Positions 19,415-27,482 of a stretch of 64,000 nucleotides of DNA are shown here, piece by piece (positions within the stretch are counted from its first letter, which is position 1; every line of letters begins with the position of its first letter). Made by a program: the position numbers and the translations under genes. The DNA is from Bordetella ansorpii (GTDB lineage Bacteria > Pseudomonadota > Gammaproteobacteria > Burkholderiales > Burkholderiaceae_B): assembly GCF_900078315.1 (NCBI RefSeq), contig NZ_FKBS01000025.1, positions 395,472-459,471 of the forward strand, in the 5' to 3' direction. The notes below the pieces were generated by a model, which worked only from the letters and a program-made list of their open reading frames with translations, did no database searches and was not told where the DNA came from.

Positions 19415-20971
19415 TCACTTCGCCTTGATCGAGGTCTGCTCGGTGACGGGCGGCTGCAGGTTCAGCGCGCCTTGCAGCTTGTAGCCGTAGTCGACGCCAT
19501 CGCCGTGCACCCACACCTGCTTCAGGCCGAACAGCGGCACGGCGCAGACATCGGCGTGGATCTTGGCCTGGGCCTCCTTCCACAACGCCAGCTGTTTGGC
19601 CGCATCGGGTTCGACGCGCGCCGCACGGATCTCCTGGTCGGCCACGGCGCAATGGCCGAAGTTCGACATGGCGGCCGGCTGGCCAGGGGCCGAGGCCGAG
19701 TCGTAGAACTCGCTCAGGTAGGCATCGGCGATCGGGAAGCGCGCGGCGCCGTAGAACACCAATGCGCTCTGGTCGGCGCGGCTCTTGGCCTGGTAGGTCG
19801 CGTGGTCCACCACTTCCATGTCCAGCTTGATGCCAGCCTTGCCTAGCTGCGCCTGGATGATTTCCATGATGGGCTGCTGCGCCGAGATGTTCGACACCAC
19901 CGATTTCAGCGTGATGCCGTTCGGGAAGCCCGCTTCGGCCAGCAGCTTCCTGGCGGCGTCCGCGTCGTACTTGTAGCCGCCCGCGCCGCAGTCCTCGCCC
20001 AGGTAGCCGTTGGGCACCACCGAGCAGCCCTTGTCGGCCACGTCCTTGCCCACGTAGCGCAGGATCTCGTCCACGTTGATGGCGGCGGCCACGGCCTGGC
20101 GCACCTTCAGGTTGTCCAGCGGCTTGATGGTGCGGTTGATGTACAGCGTGCGGAATTCGGCGGGATCGAAGATGTCGACCTTCATGTCGCGCTTGGCCGA
20201 ACGCTCGACCCAGCGCTGTTCGCGCTTGCCCTGCATGACGTCGATCTCGCCCGAGGTGAAGGCCAGTTCGCGCGCGCTGTCCGACGGGATCATGCGGTAG
20301 ACGATGCCGCCCAGCTTGGGCTTGCCGCGGAAATACTGATCGTTGGCCACCAGCTTCACGTATTGCTGCGTGACGTGTTCGCCGAAGGCGAACGGACCGG
20401 TGCCGATGGGTGCGCCGCCGAACTTGTCACCCAGCTTCTCGGCGGCCTTCCTGCTGACGATGTTGCCGCCGTGATAGTCGGACACGCGGCCCAGGAAACC
20501 CGCGTCGGGCGACTTCAGCGTGACGCGCACGGTGTAGTCATCCACCGCCTCGACCTTCTCCATCTGGTCGAAGGTCGCCGCGAAGCTCGAGCGCTTCGGA
20601 TCGGCCGCGCGCTGCAGCGAGTACACGACGTCCTCGGCCTTCAGTTCGCCGTAGCCGCCGTGAAACTGCACGCCGTGGCGCAGGTGGAAGGTCCACACCT
20701 TGCTGTCGGCCGAACTTTCCCAACGCTCGGCCAGGTCGGCCTCGAGCTTCTTGGGATCGGCGCTTCCGGGCGGGAAACGCACCAGGCCGTCGAACATTTC
20801 CGAGGCCACGCCTTTGTCCACCGTGGAGGTAGCGCGATGCGGATCGAGCGTGGCATTGTCGGCCGCACCGGAACTGATGCGCAGCATCGGACGCTCCTGC
20901 GCTTGCGCGGACAGGACGGTACAGGAGGCCAGCAGGGCAGCGGAAAGTACAGAGAGTACGGGACGATTCAT
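19415..20971 (-). CDS. ABC transporter solute-binding protein, family 5 (dipeptide/opine type)
   Basis: A 518-residue periplasmic binding protein. It has a signal peptide (about residues 1-24, ending AQAQ), the SBP_bac_5 core (NATLDPHRATSTVDKGVASE, WTFHLRHGVQFHGG, GTGPFAF) and a long C-lobe. It would deliver substrate to the permeases and ATPases at 10630-14471, from which it is separated by the oxidoreductases and the LysR gene. GGGGA precedes ATG 20971, and the open frame upstream lacks a signal sequence. A candidate promoter lies at 21043-21071. Substrate unknown; opine, dipeptide or modified amino acid are the options. Confidence 0.85.
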   Translation of the reverse strand: MNRPVLSVLSAALLASCTVLSAQAQERPMLRISSGAADNATLDPHRATSTVDKGVASEMFDGLVRFPPGSADPKKLEADLAERWESSADSKVWTFHLRHGVQFHGGYGELKAEDVVYSLQRAADPKRSSFAATFDQMEKVEAVDDYTVRVTLKSPDAGFLGRVSDYHGGNIVSRKAAEKLGDKFGGAPIGTGPFAFGEHVTQQYVKLVANDQYFRGKPKLGGIVYRMIPSDSARELAFTSGEIDVMQGKREQRWVERSAKRDMKVDIFDPAEFRTLYINRTIKPLDNLKVRQAVAAAINVDEILRYVGKDVADKGCSVVPNGYLGEDCGAGGYKYDADAARKLLAEAGFPNGITLKSVVSNISAQQPIMEIIQAQLGKAGIKLDMEVVDHATYQAKSRADQSALVFYGAARFPIADAYLSEFYDSASAPGQPAAMSNFGHCAVADQEIRAARVEPDAAKQLALWKEAQAKIHADVCAVPLFGLKQVWVHGDGVDYGYKLQGALNLQPPVTEQTSIKAK

Positions 20972-21042
20972 GATTCCCCAATCGAAGGCGGCGGTTGGTC
21001 GAAGACGCATGCCGATGCGGCCGTGCAATGCGAATGGGGTGA

Positions 21043-21071
21043 AAGGTAGGCCTGCAAACACATTGCGTCAA
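21043..21071 (-). promoter_or_regulatory. Candidate sigma-70 promoter for the solute-binding protein
   Basis: Read leftward, TTGACG (21071-21066), a 17-base spacer and TACCTT (21048-21043), placing the transcription start roughly 60-65 bases before ATG 20971. The -35 match is 5 of 6; the -10 is weak. Confidence 0.4.
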
Positions 21072-21246
21072 AGTCGTCTGGGGACTGGTTCTATTCCTCC
21101 AGGTTATACGCCTGGCCACGCCTGCCGGGCGTCCCTCTGGGCGGGCCGCCACCGTAGTGGTTAGTACTGAGGCGCACTTTCGAAGCGGATCAGGGAAAAC
21201 GAGCAGAGGTCGGTGCGGCGGGCAGAGACCGCCGCGCCGGGCTGGC

Positions 21247-22020
21247 CTACTTGGTGGTGTAGCCGCCGTTGATGAGAATGGTCTGGCCGGTGATCCACCA
21301 GCCGTCGCTCACCAGGTGGCGGATGAAGGGCACCACGTCCTCGATGTCGGTCAGGCCGGTCCTGGAGAAGGGCGAGAGCGCGGCCGCGGTCTTGTGGTAG
21401 GCCACCGCGTCCTCGCCTTCGGCCGGGTAGAAGAACGGGGTGTCCATCGGACCGGGGCCGACCGCCGTCACCGAGATGCCGCGCGCGCCGAACTCCTTGG
21501 CCGCTGCGCGGGTGTAGTGCTCGACCGGCGCCTTGGTGCCTGCATAGGACGCGTAGAAGGGCGTGAACGCTCCCAGCAGCGAGGTCACCAGCGTGCAGAC
21601 CTTGCCATTGTCGTTGACGTGCCTGCCCGCCTCCTTGAGGAAGAAGAATGCCGACTTGCTGTTGATGGCCGTCATCTCGTCGTACTCGGCCTCGGTGATC
21701 TCGATCATCGGCTTCTTGAGCACCTTGCCGACAGTGTTGATGGCGATGTCGGGGCGGCCGACGGCGGCGATCGCATCGGCGAAGAGTTTCTCGACCGCAC
21801 CAGCGGTGGTCAGGTCGCCTTGCAGCGCCACAGCCTTGGCGCCGGCCTGTTCGATCGCGGCCACGGTGGCCTGGGCATCGGCCCGGGTGGCGGCGCTGTT
21901 GTAGTGGATGGCGACCGCCTTGGCGCCCTGGGCGGCCAGGTCGCGGGCGATCAGGCCGCCGAGGTTCTTGGCGCCGCCCGCGATCAGGACGACCTTGCCT
22001 TGGATGCTGTGCTGGGACAT
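21247..22020 (-). CDS. SDR-family oxidoreductase
   Basis: A 257-residue short-chain dehydrogenase. It has the modified cofactor motif GGAKNLGG (residues 15-22), NTVGK in place of the usual NNAG, and the catalytic Ser-Tyr-Lys in SLLGAFTPFYASYAGTK. It is closest in style to fungal/bacterial SDRs annotated as 3-ketoacyl-ACP reductase-like. It is divergent from a LysR gene with 112 bp between them, the common arrangement for a LysR gene and its target. Substrate unknown. Confidence 0.75.
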   Translation of the reverse strand: MSQHSIQGKVVLIAGGAKNLGGLIARDLAAQGAKAVAIHYNSAATRADAQATVAAIEQAGAKAVALQGDLTTAGAVEKLFADAIAAVGRPDIAINTVGKVLKKPMIEITEAEYDEMTAINSKSAFFFLKEAGRHVNDNGKVCTLVTSLLGAFTPFYASYAGTKAPVEHYTRAAAKEFGARGISVTAVGPGPMDTPFFYPAEGEDAVAYHKTAAALSPFSRTGLTDIEDVVPFIRHLVSDGWWITGQTILINGGYTTK

Positions 22021-22132
22021 GGGAACTTCCTTGTGTGGATAAAGGGTTCCATGACTGTATTCAGCAATTCTTCGACAATAAACCAGCCATTCTCACCTAC
22101 ACTATCCAGGATTTGCTACCAATCTGGCGCCT

Positions 22133-23176
22133 ATGGACCGCATCGACCAACTACGCATCTTCCTGCGGGTTGCGCACAGCGGCGGTTTCACCGCCGCCGC
22201 GGGCCAGTTGGGCCTGCCGCGGCCGACGGTGTCGCTGGCGATCCAGCAACTGGAGGCCCGCCTGGGGGCTCGGCTGTTCAACCGCACGACCCGGCACGTG
22301 AGCCTGACCCAGGACGGCGAGGCGCTGCTGGAGCGGGCCATCGCCCTGGTCGCGGACAGCGAAGAACTGGAACAGCAGTTCCGGCCCCAGGCGAAGGCTC
22401 TGACCGGCCGCCTGCGGGTGGACCTGCCCAGCCGCATCGCGCGCCGGCTGGTGGCGCCGGCCCTGCCGGAATTCCTCGCGCGCCATGGCGGCATCGAACT
22501 GGAGCTGGGTTCCAGCGATCGCGCCATCGACCTGGTGCACGAAGGCATCGACTGCGCGCTGCGGGTGGGCGGCATGCCAGCCAGCAGCACCCTGGTGCCG
22601 CGGCCGCTGGGCGTGTTCCGGCTCGTCAACTGCGCCAGTCCCGCCTATCTGGCCCGCCATGGCATGCCGCGCGGCCCGGAAGATCTGCCACAACACCTCG
22701 CGGTCAACTATGCCCCGCCGGGCGGCGCGCGGATGGCGCCCTGGGAATGGGTGGAGCACGGCCGGCTCCGGACCCAGACGATGCGCGCCCAGGTCTCGGC
22801 CAACAACGCCGAGACCTACATTGCCTGCTGCCTGGCCGGCACGGGGCTGATCCAGATCCCGGCCTTCGACGTGCGCGAGCACCTGCAGGCCGGCGGGCTG
22901 GTGGAGGTTCTGGCGGACTGGCCCGCACCGCCGATGCCAGTGCAGATCGTCTATCCGCACCGGCGCCATCTGTCGCGGCGCGTGCAGGCCTTCAGCGACT
23001 GGCTGGCCGAGGTGCTGGCGCCGTGCCTGGAGCCACTCGGCGAGGACGGGGCCGCGCTAGCCGCGCAGCCTGCCGCCGCCGTCGAACGGGTCGGGGCCCG
23101 CCCGCATCAGGATGCCTGCCGCGCCCTCACCCATTCGCTGAACTCGGCCGCCGGCAGCGCGGGCGAGAACAGATAG
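22133..23176 (+). CDS. LysR-family transcriptional regulator with unusual C-terminal tail
   Basis: A 347-residue LysR protein. The HTH is at residues 1-60 (IDQLRIFLRVAHSGGFTAAA, PRPTVSLAIQQLE), followed by a CrgA/DhcR-type effector domain. Family members are about 300 residues. The last 40 or so (after LAEVLAPCLEPLGEDG) are Ala/Arg-rich, and the last 70 bp overlap the 3' end of the convergent EAL gene. The tail therefore looks like run-on translation rather than a domain. It probably regulates the divergent SDR gene. Confidence 0.82.
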   Translation: MDRIDQLRIFLRVAHSGGFTAAAGQLGLPRPTVSLAIQQLEARLGARLFNRTTRHVSLTQDGEALLERAIALVADSEELEQQFRPQAKALTGRLRVDLPSRIARRLVAPALPEFLARHGGIELELGSSDRAIDLVHEGIDCALRVGGMPASSTLVPRPLGVFRLVNCASPAYLARHGMPRGPEDLPQHLAVNYAPPGGARMAPWEWVEHGRLRTQTMRAQVSANNAETYIACCLAGTGLIQIPAFDVREHLQAGGLVEVLADWPAPPMPVQIVYPHRRHLSRRVQAFSDWLAEVLAPCLEPLGEDGAALAAQPAAAVERVGARPHQDACRALTHSLNSAAGSAGENR

Positions 23177-25689
23177 CCCTGGCCCGCCGCGCACCCCTGT
23201 TCGACCAGGAAACGGCGCTGCTCCTCGTTTTCGATGCCCTCGGCCACCACGGGCAGGCTCAGGCTTTCGCCGATGCGGATGACGGCGCTGGTCAGCGCGC
23301 GCGCGGCCTCGTCGCCTTCCAGCCCCAGTACGAAGCTGCGATCGAGCTTCAGTTCGTCGACCACCAGACGGCGCAGGTGGCCCAGGCTGGAATAGCCCGT
23401 GCCGAAGTCGTCCATGGACAGGCGCACGCCCAGGGCATGCAGGGACGAGATGGTGGCCAGCGTCTCGGGCGTGGCGTCCAGCAGCACGCCTTCGGTGATC
23501 TCCAGCATCAGGTCGCGCGCGGCCAGGCCGTTGTAGGCCAGCGCCTCTTCGATCACGGCGATGAGTTCCGGATCATGGAAGTTGGTGGCCGACAGATTGA
23601 CCGAGATCGTCGGCACCGCCACGCCGGCCATGCGCCAGTCGGCCAGTTGCGCGCAGGCCTGCCGGATGGCCCACACCCCCAGTGGGTGGATCAGCCCGCA
23701 CTCTTCGGCCAGCGGCACGAAACGCGCGGGCGGGATCACGCCCATCTCGGGATGGGTCCAGCGCGCCAGCGCCTCGACGCCATACAACTGGCCATCGGTC
23801 AGGCGGATCTGCGGCTGGTACTGCAGATGCAGCGTGCCGTTGGTCAGGGCGTCGCCCAGCGCGGCCTCCAGCGCCATGCGTTCGTGCGCCTGGCGGTTCA
23901 TCTCGGGACTGAAGAACGAGATGCGGCCGCGGCCCGCCGTCTTGGCCTGGTACATGGCCAGGTCGGCATGGCGCAGCAGCGTGTCCATGTCCTCGCCGTT
24001 CTCGGGATAGACGCTGATGCCGATGCTGACAGACGGCTTCAACGCCACGTCGCCCACGGTGAAGGGCTCGGACAGGGCTTCCAGCATCTGCTCGGCATCG
24101 GCCGTCAGGCGGGCGTCTTCGTAGTCGGGATAGACCACCACGAACTCGTCGCTGGACAGGCGCCCCACCACGTCGCGCGGACGCGCCAGGCGGCCCAGCC
24201 GGCCCGCCACTTCGCGCAGCAGCGCGTCGCCGGCGGCGTGGCCCATCGTGTCGTTGATCTGCTTGAAGCGGTCGATGTCCAGGAACAGCACGGCCAGCCT
24301 GCCGCCGCCCGAGGTCGCCACGTGCGACACCGCCTGCTGGGCGCGCGCCAGCAGCAGGTTGCGGTTGGGCAGGCCGGTCAGTTCGTCGTAGAACGCCAGT
24401 TGGCGAATGCGCGCGCGGGCTTCGTCGCGCTCCAGCGCCAGCGCGCACAGGTACACGCTGCCGCCCACCAGCCGATGGTGGAAGGCGTCGGGCCAGCGCG
24501 GCTCGCGGAAATACAGGTCGAAGGTGCCCAGCACCTGGCCGTCGCTGGACTTGATCGGCGAGGACCAGCAGGCCACCAGGTCCTGCGGCAGCGGCAGATG
24601 GCGGTGCTCGGCCCACAGCGGATCGGTGACGATGTTGCGCACCATCACCGGCCGGCCCAGGAAAGCGGCGCTGCCCGTGGACAGCGTCTCCGCGCCGATG
24701 GGCAGGCCGTCCAGCGCGTTCAGGTAGGCCAGCGGCAGGCTGGGGCCGGCCAGGGGACGCATATAGCCCTGGGCGTCGACGCGCGTCACGCTGGCGACCA
24801 CGTCGGGCGCCAGGCGCTCGACCTCCAGGCACACCATGCTCATCACCTCGGCCACCGAGACCTCGTTGACCATGGCCTGCATCACGCGGCGCTGCGGGAC
24901 GTCGTGCACCTTGGTGGGCGTGACGTCGACCAGCACGTCGACCACGTTGCATAGCTGGCCGCGGTCGTCGAACACCGGGTTGGCCATCACCGAGACCCAC
25001 AGCGGCTTGCCGCTGCGGTCGTAGGCCAGCAGGTCGCGCTGGTAGCCGGCCGGGAAGGTCAGGCGGCGCTCGAGCTCGTCCATGGTGGCGCGGTCGGGAC
25101 GGGCGCCCGCCAGCACCTCGCCCAAGGTGCGGTTGCGCGCATCCTCGTCGGTGTAGCCGAACATGCGGCGGAAGCTGTCGCTGACGTACAGGATGCGTCC
25201 GTCCGCGCCGGACACGACCACGGCGTTGCCGGTGTCGTTGACCCCCAGCAGCAGGCGGATTTCTTCCAGGCGTTCGGCATCGGCGATGGCCTTGCGGCCC
25301 AGGATGCAGACGCGCCCGACCACGCCGTCGGCGTCCAGCACCGGCAGGTAGGTGACTTCGACCCAGATGGGCGAGCCGTCGCGCGCGCGCAGCTTGCAGT
25401 TGCCCGTGAAGGGCTGGCCGCGCCGCAGCTGGTTCCACAGGCGCTCGTCGCCGACGCCGGCCTTGCCGTCGTGCACCGACTCGCACAGCATGTCGTGACG
25501 CAGCAGATCGATGTCTTCGCGGGTGTAGCCGACCAATGACAGGAAGTTGTCATTGGCGCGCAACACGTTGCCGTCGAGGTCGAAATCGCAGGTCAGGATG
25601 GCCCGGTCCAGGGCCTGCAGGAACGCCTTGCCGCCCCATTGCAGGGCATCCTCGCCAGACTGAACATCGGTGTTCAATTCTCGGGACAT
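23107..25689 (-). CDS. PAS-PAS-GAF-GGDEF-EAL c-di-GMP phosphodiesterase
   Basis: An 860-residue soluble sensor enzyme: PAS at about 24-135, PAS at 142-255, GAF at 262-420, GGDEF at 430-590, EAL at 600-855. The EAL domain keeps the expected catalytic elements (GVEALARW, SVNLSATNF, EITEG, DDFGTGYSS, DELKLDRSF, AEGIENEEQ), so c-di-GMP hydrolysis is likely. The GGDEF site reads SSDEF (residues 512-516), suggesting no cyclase activity but possible GTP-dependent control. The domain order is that of E. coli DosP; haem binding is not evident. It starts three bases after the siaD stop, so it is probably the fifth gene of the sia operon. Confidence 0.87.
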   Translation of the reverse strand: MSRELNTDVQSGEDALQWGGKAFLQALDRAILTCDFDLDGNVLRANDNFLSLVGYTREDIDLLRHDMLCESVHDGKAGVGDERLWNQLRRGQPFTGNCKLRARDGSPIWVEVTYLPVLDADGVVGRVCILGRKAIADAERLEEIRLLLGVNDTGNAVVVSGADGRILYVSDSFRRMFGYTDEDARNRTLGEVLAGARPDRATMDELERRLTFPAGYQRDLLAYDRSGKPLWVSVMANPVFDDRGQLCNVVDVLVDVTPTKVHDVPQRRVMQAMVNEVSVAEVMSMVCLEVERLAPDVVASVTRVDAQGYMRPLAGPSLPLAYLNALDGLPIGAETLSTGSAAFLGRPVMVRNIVTDPLWAEHRHLPLPQDLVACWSSPIKSSDGQVLGTFDLYFREPRWPDAFHHRLVGGSVYLCALALERDEARARIRQLAFYDELTGLPNRNLLLARAQQAVSHVATSGGGRLAVLFLDIDRFKQINDTMGHAAGDALLREVAGRLGRLARPRDVVGRLSSDEFVVVYPDYEDARLTADAEQMLEALSEPFTVGDVALKPSVSIGISVYPENGEDMDTLLRHADLAMYQAKTAGRGRISFFSPEMNRQAHERMALEAALGDALTNGTLHLQYQPQIRLTDGQLYGVEALARWTHPEMGVIPPARFVPLAEECGLIHPLGVWAIRQACAQLADWRMAGVAVPTISVNLSATNFHDPELIAVIEEALAYNGLAARDLMLEITEGVLLDATPETLATISSLHALGVRLSMDDFGTGYSSLGHLRRLVVDELKLDRSFVLGLEGDEAARALTSAVIRIGESLSLPVVAEGIENEEQRRFLVEQGCAAGQGYLFSPALPAAEFSEWVRARQAS

Positions 25690-25692
25690 CGA

Positions 25693-26523
25693 CTACTCCG
25701 CAGGCGAAGCATTGGGGTCGACCGGAAGCGGACCCGGCCCATCGGCCGCCACGCGATCCCGTCCCTGTTGCTTGGCGCTGTACAGCGCGTGGTCCGCTCG
25801 GGTAAGGGTATCGTTGAACGCCTCGCCCGGCCGATACTGGGCCATGCCCACGCTGACCGTCAAGCCGATTTCACCGGACGGCGCCAGGACGCGCAACTCG
25901 CGCACCTGGCACACCAGGCGCTCGAGCATCGCCTTGGCATCCTCCAGCCCCGACTCCGGCAGCAGCAGCAGGAATTCGTCTCCGCCCCAACGGCCGCAGG
26001 CGTCATATTGGCGCAGGCCGTCGTGCAGCAGGCCCGCCACGCCGATCAGCGCGCGGTCGCCCACGTCGTGGCCGTGCTGGTCGTTGATCTGCTTGAAGTG
26101 ATCGACGTCCAGCATGACCAGCACGAAACGGCGCGAATGCCGGGCGGCGCGCTCGGTCTCTTCCTTCAACACCTCGATCAGCGCGCGGCGGTTGGCCAAC
26201 CCGGTGAGCTCGTCGTGGATGGAAGCATTCTTCAGCGCGGCATTCAGCTCGCGCATCATGTTCTGGTAGTGGTCGGAGATGCGCACGATGCGCGACAGCT
26301 TGCGCAACTGGCGGTCGAAACGGCGGCAGATATCCAGCTCGCGCTCGCGCGCCATCGACTGGAAGGCGTCGGACAGATGCGTGATGCGTTCGACGCGTTC
26401 GAGCACGTCGGACGTGTGTTGCCACAGGTCGCTCAGCGCGCCATGCAGGGGATGCCCTGCATACTCGGGGTCGGCCAGCAGGGAACTGACGCGCCGCTCG
26501 AGATCAGCGGTATCTTGCTTCAT
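25693..26523 (-). CDS. siaD: Diguanylate cyclase SiaD
   Basis: A 276-residue protein: an N-terminal helical region (about residues 1-100) followed by a canonical GGDEF domain with WGGDEF at 179-184. The RxxD product-inhibition site RQYD (171-174) lies exactly five residues upstream. In Pseudomonas aeruginosa SiaD makes c-di-GMP when bound by unphosphorylated SiaC and drives surfactant-induced aggregation. Gene order siaA-siaB-siaC-siaD is preserved here, and its ATG overlaps the siaC stop (ATGA). Confidence 0.88.
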   Translation of the reverse strand: MKQDTADLERRVSSLLADPEYAGHPLHGALSDLWQHTSDVLERVERITHLSDAFQSMARERELDICRRFDRQLRKLSRIVRISDHYQNMMRELNAALKNASIHDELTGLANRRALIEVLKEETERAARHSRRFVLVMLDVDHFKQINDQHGHDVGDRALIGVAGLLHDGLRQYDACGRWGGDEFLLLLPESGLEDAKAMLERLVCQVRELRVLAPSGEIGLTVSVGMAQYRPGEAFNDTLTRADHALYSAKQQGRDRVAADGPGPLPVDPNASPAE

Positions 26524-26897
26524 TCACGGCCTATCACGTCAAAGGGGAACGAGCAGTCTTCCTTGAACTCTTCGGCCAGCTCGCCCACGCGCTCGTTGCG
26601 CATGTCGTAGAACCATTCGACCTTGACCTGCCGGCCCTGCTCATGGGCGGCTTCCAGCAGATCGAAGATCTCCATGACGGCCTTGATGCTGCTGGTGTTC
26701 AGGTACAGCAGTTCGAGTTCCAGGCGCAGCGGCCCGGTGCTGTCGCGCAGATAGGTTTCCACCCACTCCAGCACGGGACCGAACAGCTCGAACGAGTTCT
26801 CGGGATAGGAGTCGCCGCCCATGCGCAGCACGCCGGATTTAGCGTCGGTCAGGATGGAAGGAGTGGATTGGGTGCCGGGTAGATTCAAATCATTCAT
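26520..26897 (-). CDS. siaC: SiaC, DUF1987 anti-sigma-antagonist-like switch protein
   Basis: A 125-residue DUF1987 protein. The segment LELLYLNTSSIKAVMEI places Thr at residue 68, the position phosphorylated in P. aeruginosa SiaC. SiaB phosphorylates and SiaA dephosphorylates this protein; only the unphosphorylated form activates SiaD. Length and phosphosite match the family fully. It is translationally coupled to siaD. Confidence 0.9.
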   Translation of the reverse strand: MNDLNLPGTQSTPSILTDAKSGVLRMGGDSYPENSFELFGPVLEWVETYLRDSTGPLRLELELLYLNTSSIKAVMEIFDLLEAAHEQGRQVKVEWFYDMRNERVGELAEEFKEDCSFPFDVIGRE

Positions 26898-26916
26898 ATC
26901 GGACTCTGCGGACGAT

Positions 26917-27457
26917 TTAGATGGCGACGCTCAGGCTGAAGAAGGCCCGGCCGTTTTCGATCTGCGGGCTGAGGCTGGCCTGCAGCGGACCGCTGGCGCG
27001 GCGCGCGATGTCGATCAGGCCCAGGCCTGCGCCGGTGACCGTGCCCGGCACGCGGGGCTTGTGCAATTGCGCCTTGTATTCCGCCTTCAGCGCGGCCTTG
27101 TCCATGCCGGCCATGGCGGTCGACGATGGCCACCAGGCGTTCGCCGTGCGCCGCCTCGACCATGTTGCCGGCCGACACCACGTAGCCGCCCGCGTCGCGG
27201 CGGTTGATGGCCACCGTGGCGCTGGCCTCGGCGTCGTTGCACTGCAGGGCGTACTGGCGGATGTTCTGGATCATCTCGATGTACACCGAGAACACGTCCA
27301 TGGCCTCGGCCGGGCGGGTGTGCTCGGCATCCAGGTAATTCTTCAACGCATTGCCGATCTCTTCGATCAGGCTGCGAGAAATCGGGCCGTTGAAGCACAG
27401 CAGCGTGCGATTCTTGTCGAAGCGCTCGCGCAGGGCGTAGAGATCGGAAGCATTCAT
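26917..27457 (-). pseudogene. siaB: siaB, SiaC kinase, interrupted by a +1 frameshift
   Basis: The N-terminal part (ATG 27457, MNASDLYALRERFDKNR) reads in frame for 114 codons to VAIVDR. The homologous C-terminal half (MAGMDKAALKAEYK, GAGLGLIDIARRAS) is in another frame starting at 27114 and ending at 26917. One extra C at about 27115 (GACCGCCATG instead of GACCGCATG) explains the break; removing it gives an uninterrupted 179-residue SiaB-like protein. Unshifted translation would end at 26894 with a scrambled, Arg/Gly-rich tail. SiaB is the kinase of SiaC. A real mutation, a sequencing error or a slippage site cannot be told apart here. Confidence 0.8.
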
Positions 27458-27482
27458 AGCGGTCACACCTTGGTGGCCAGGT

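Noticed and set aside
21157..24954. A 1265-residue open frame on the + strand opposite the SDR, LysR and EAL genes
   Set aside because: His/Gln/Arg-rich translation without domains, antisense to well-supported genes; a consequence of high GC and codon bias.
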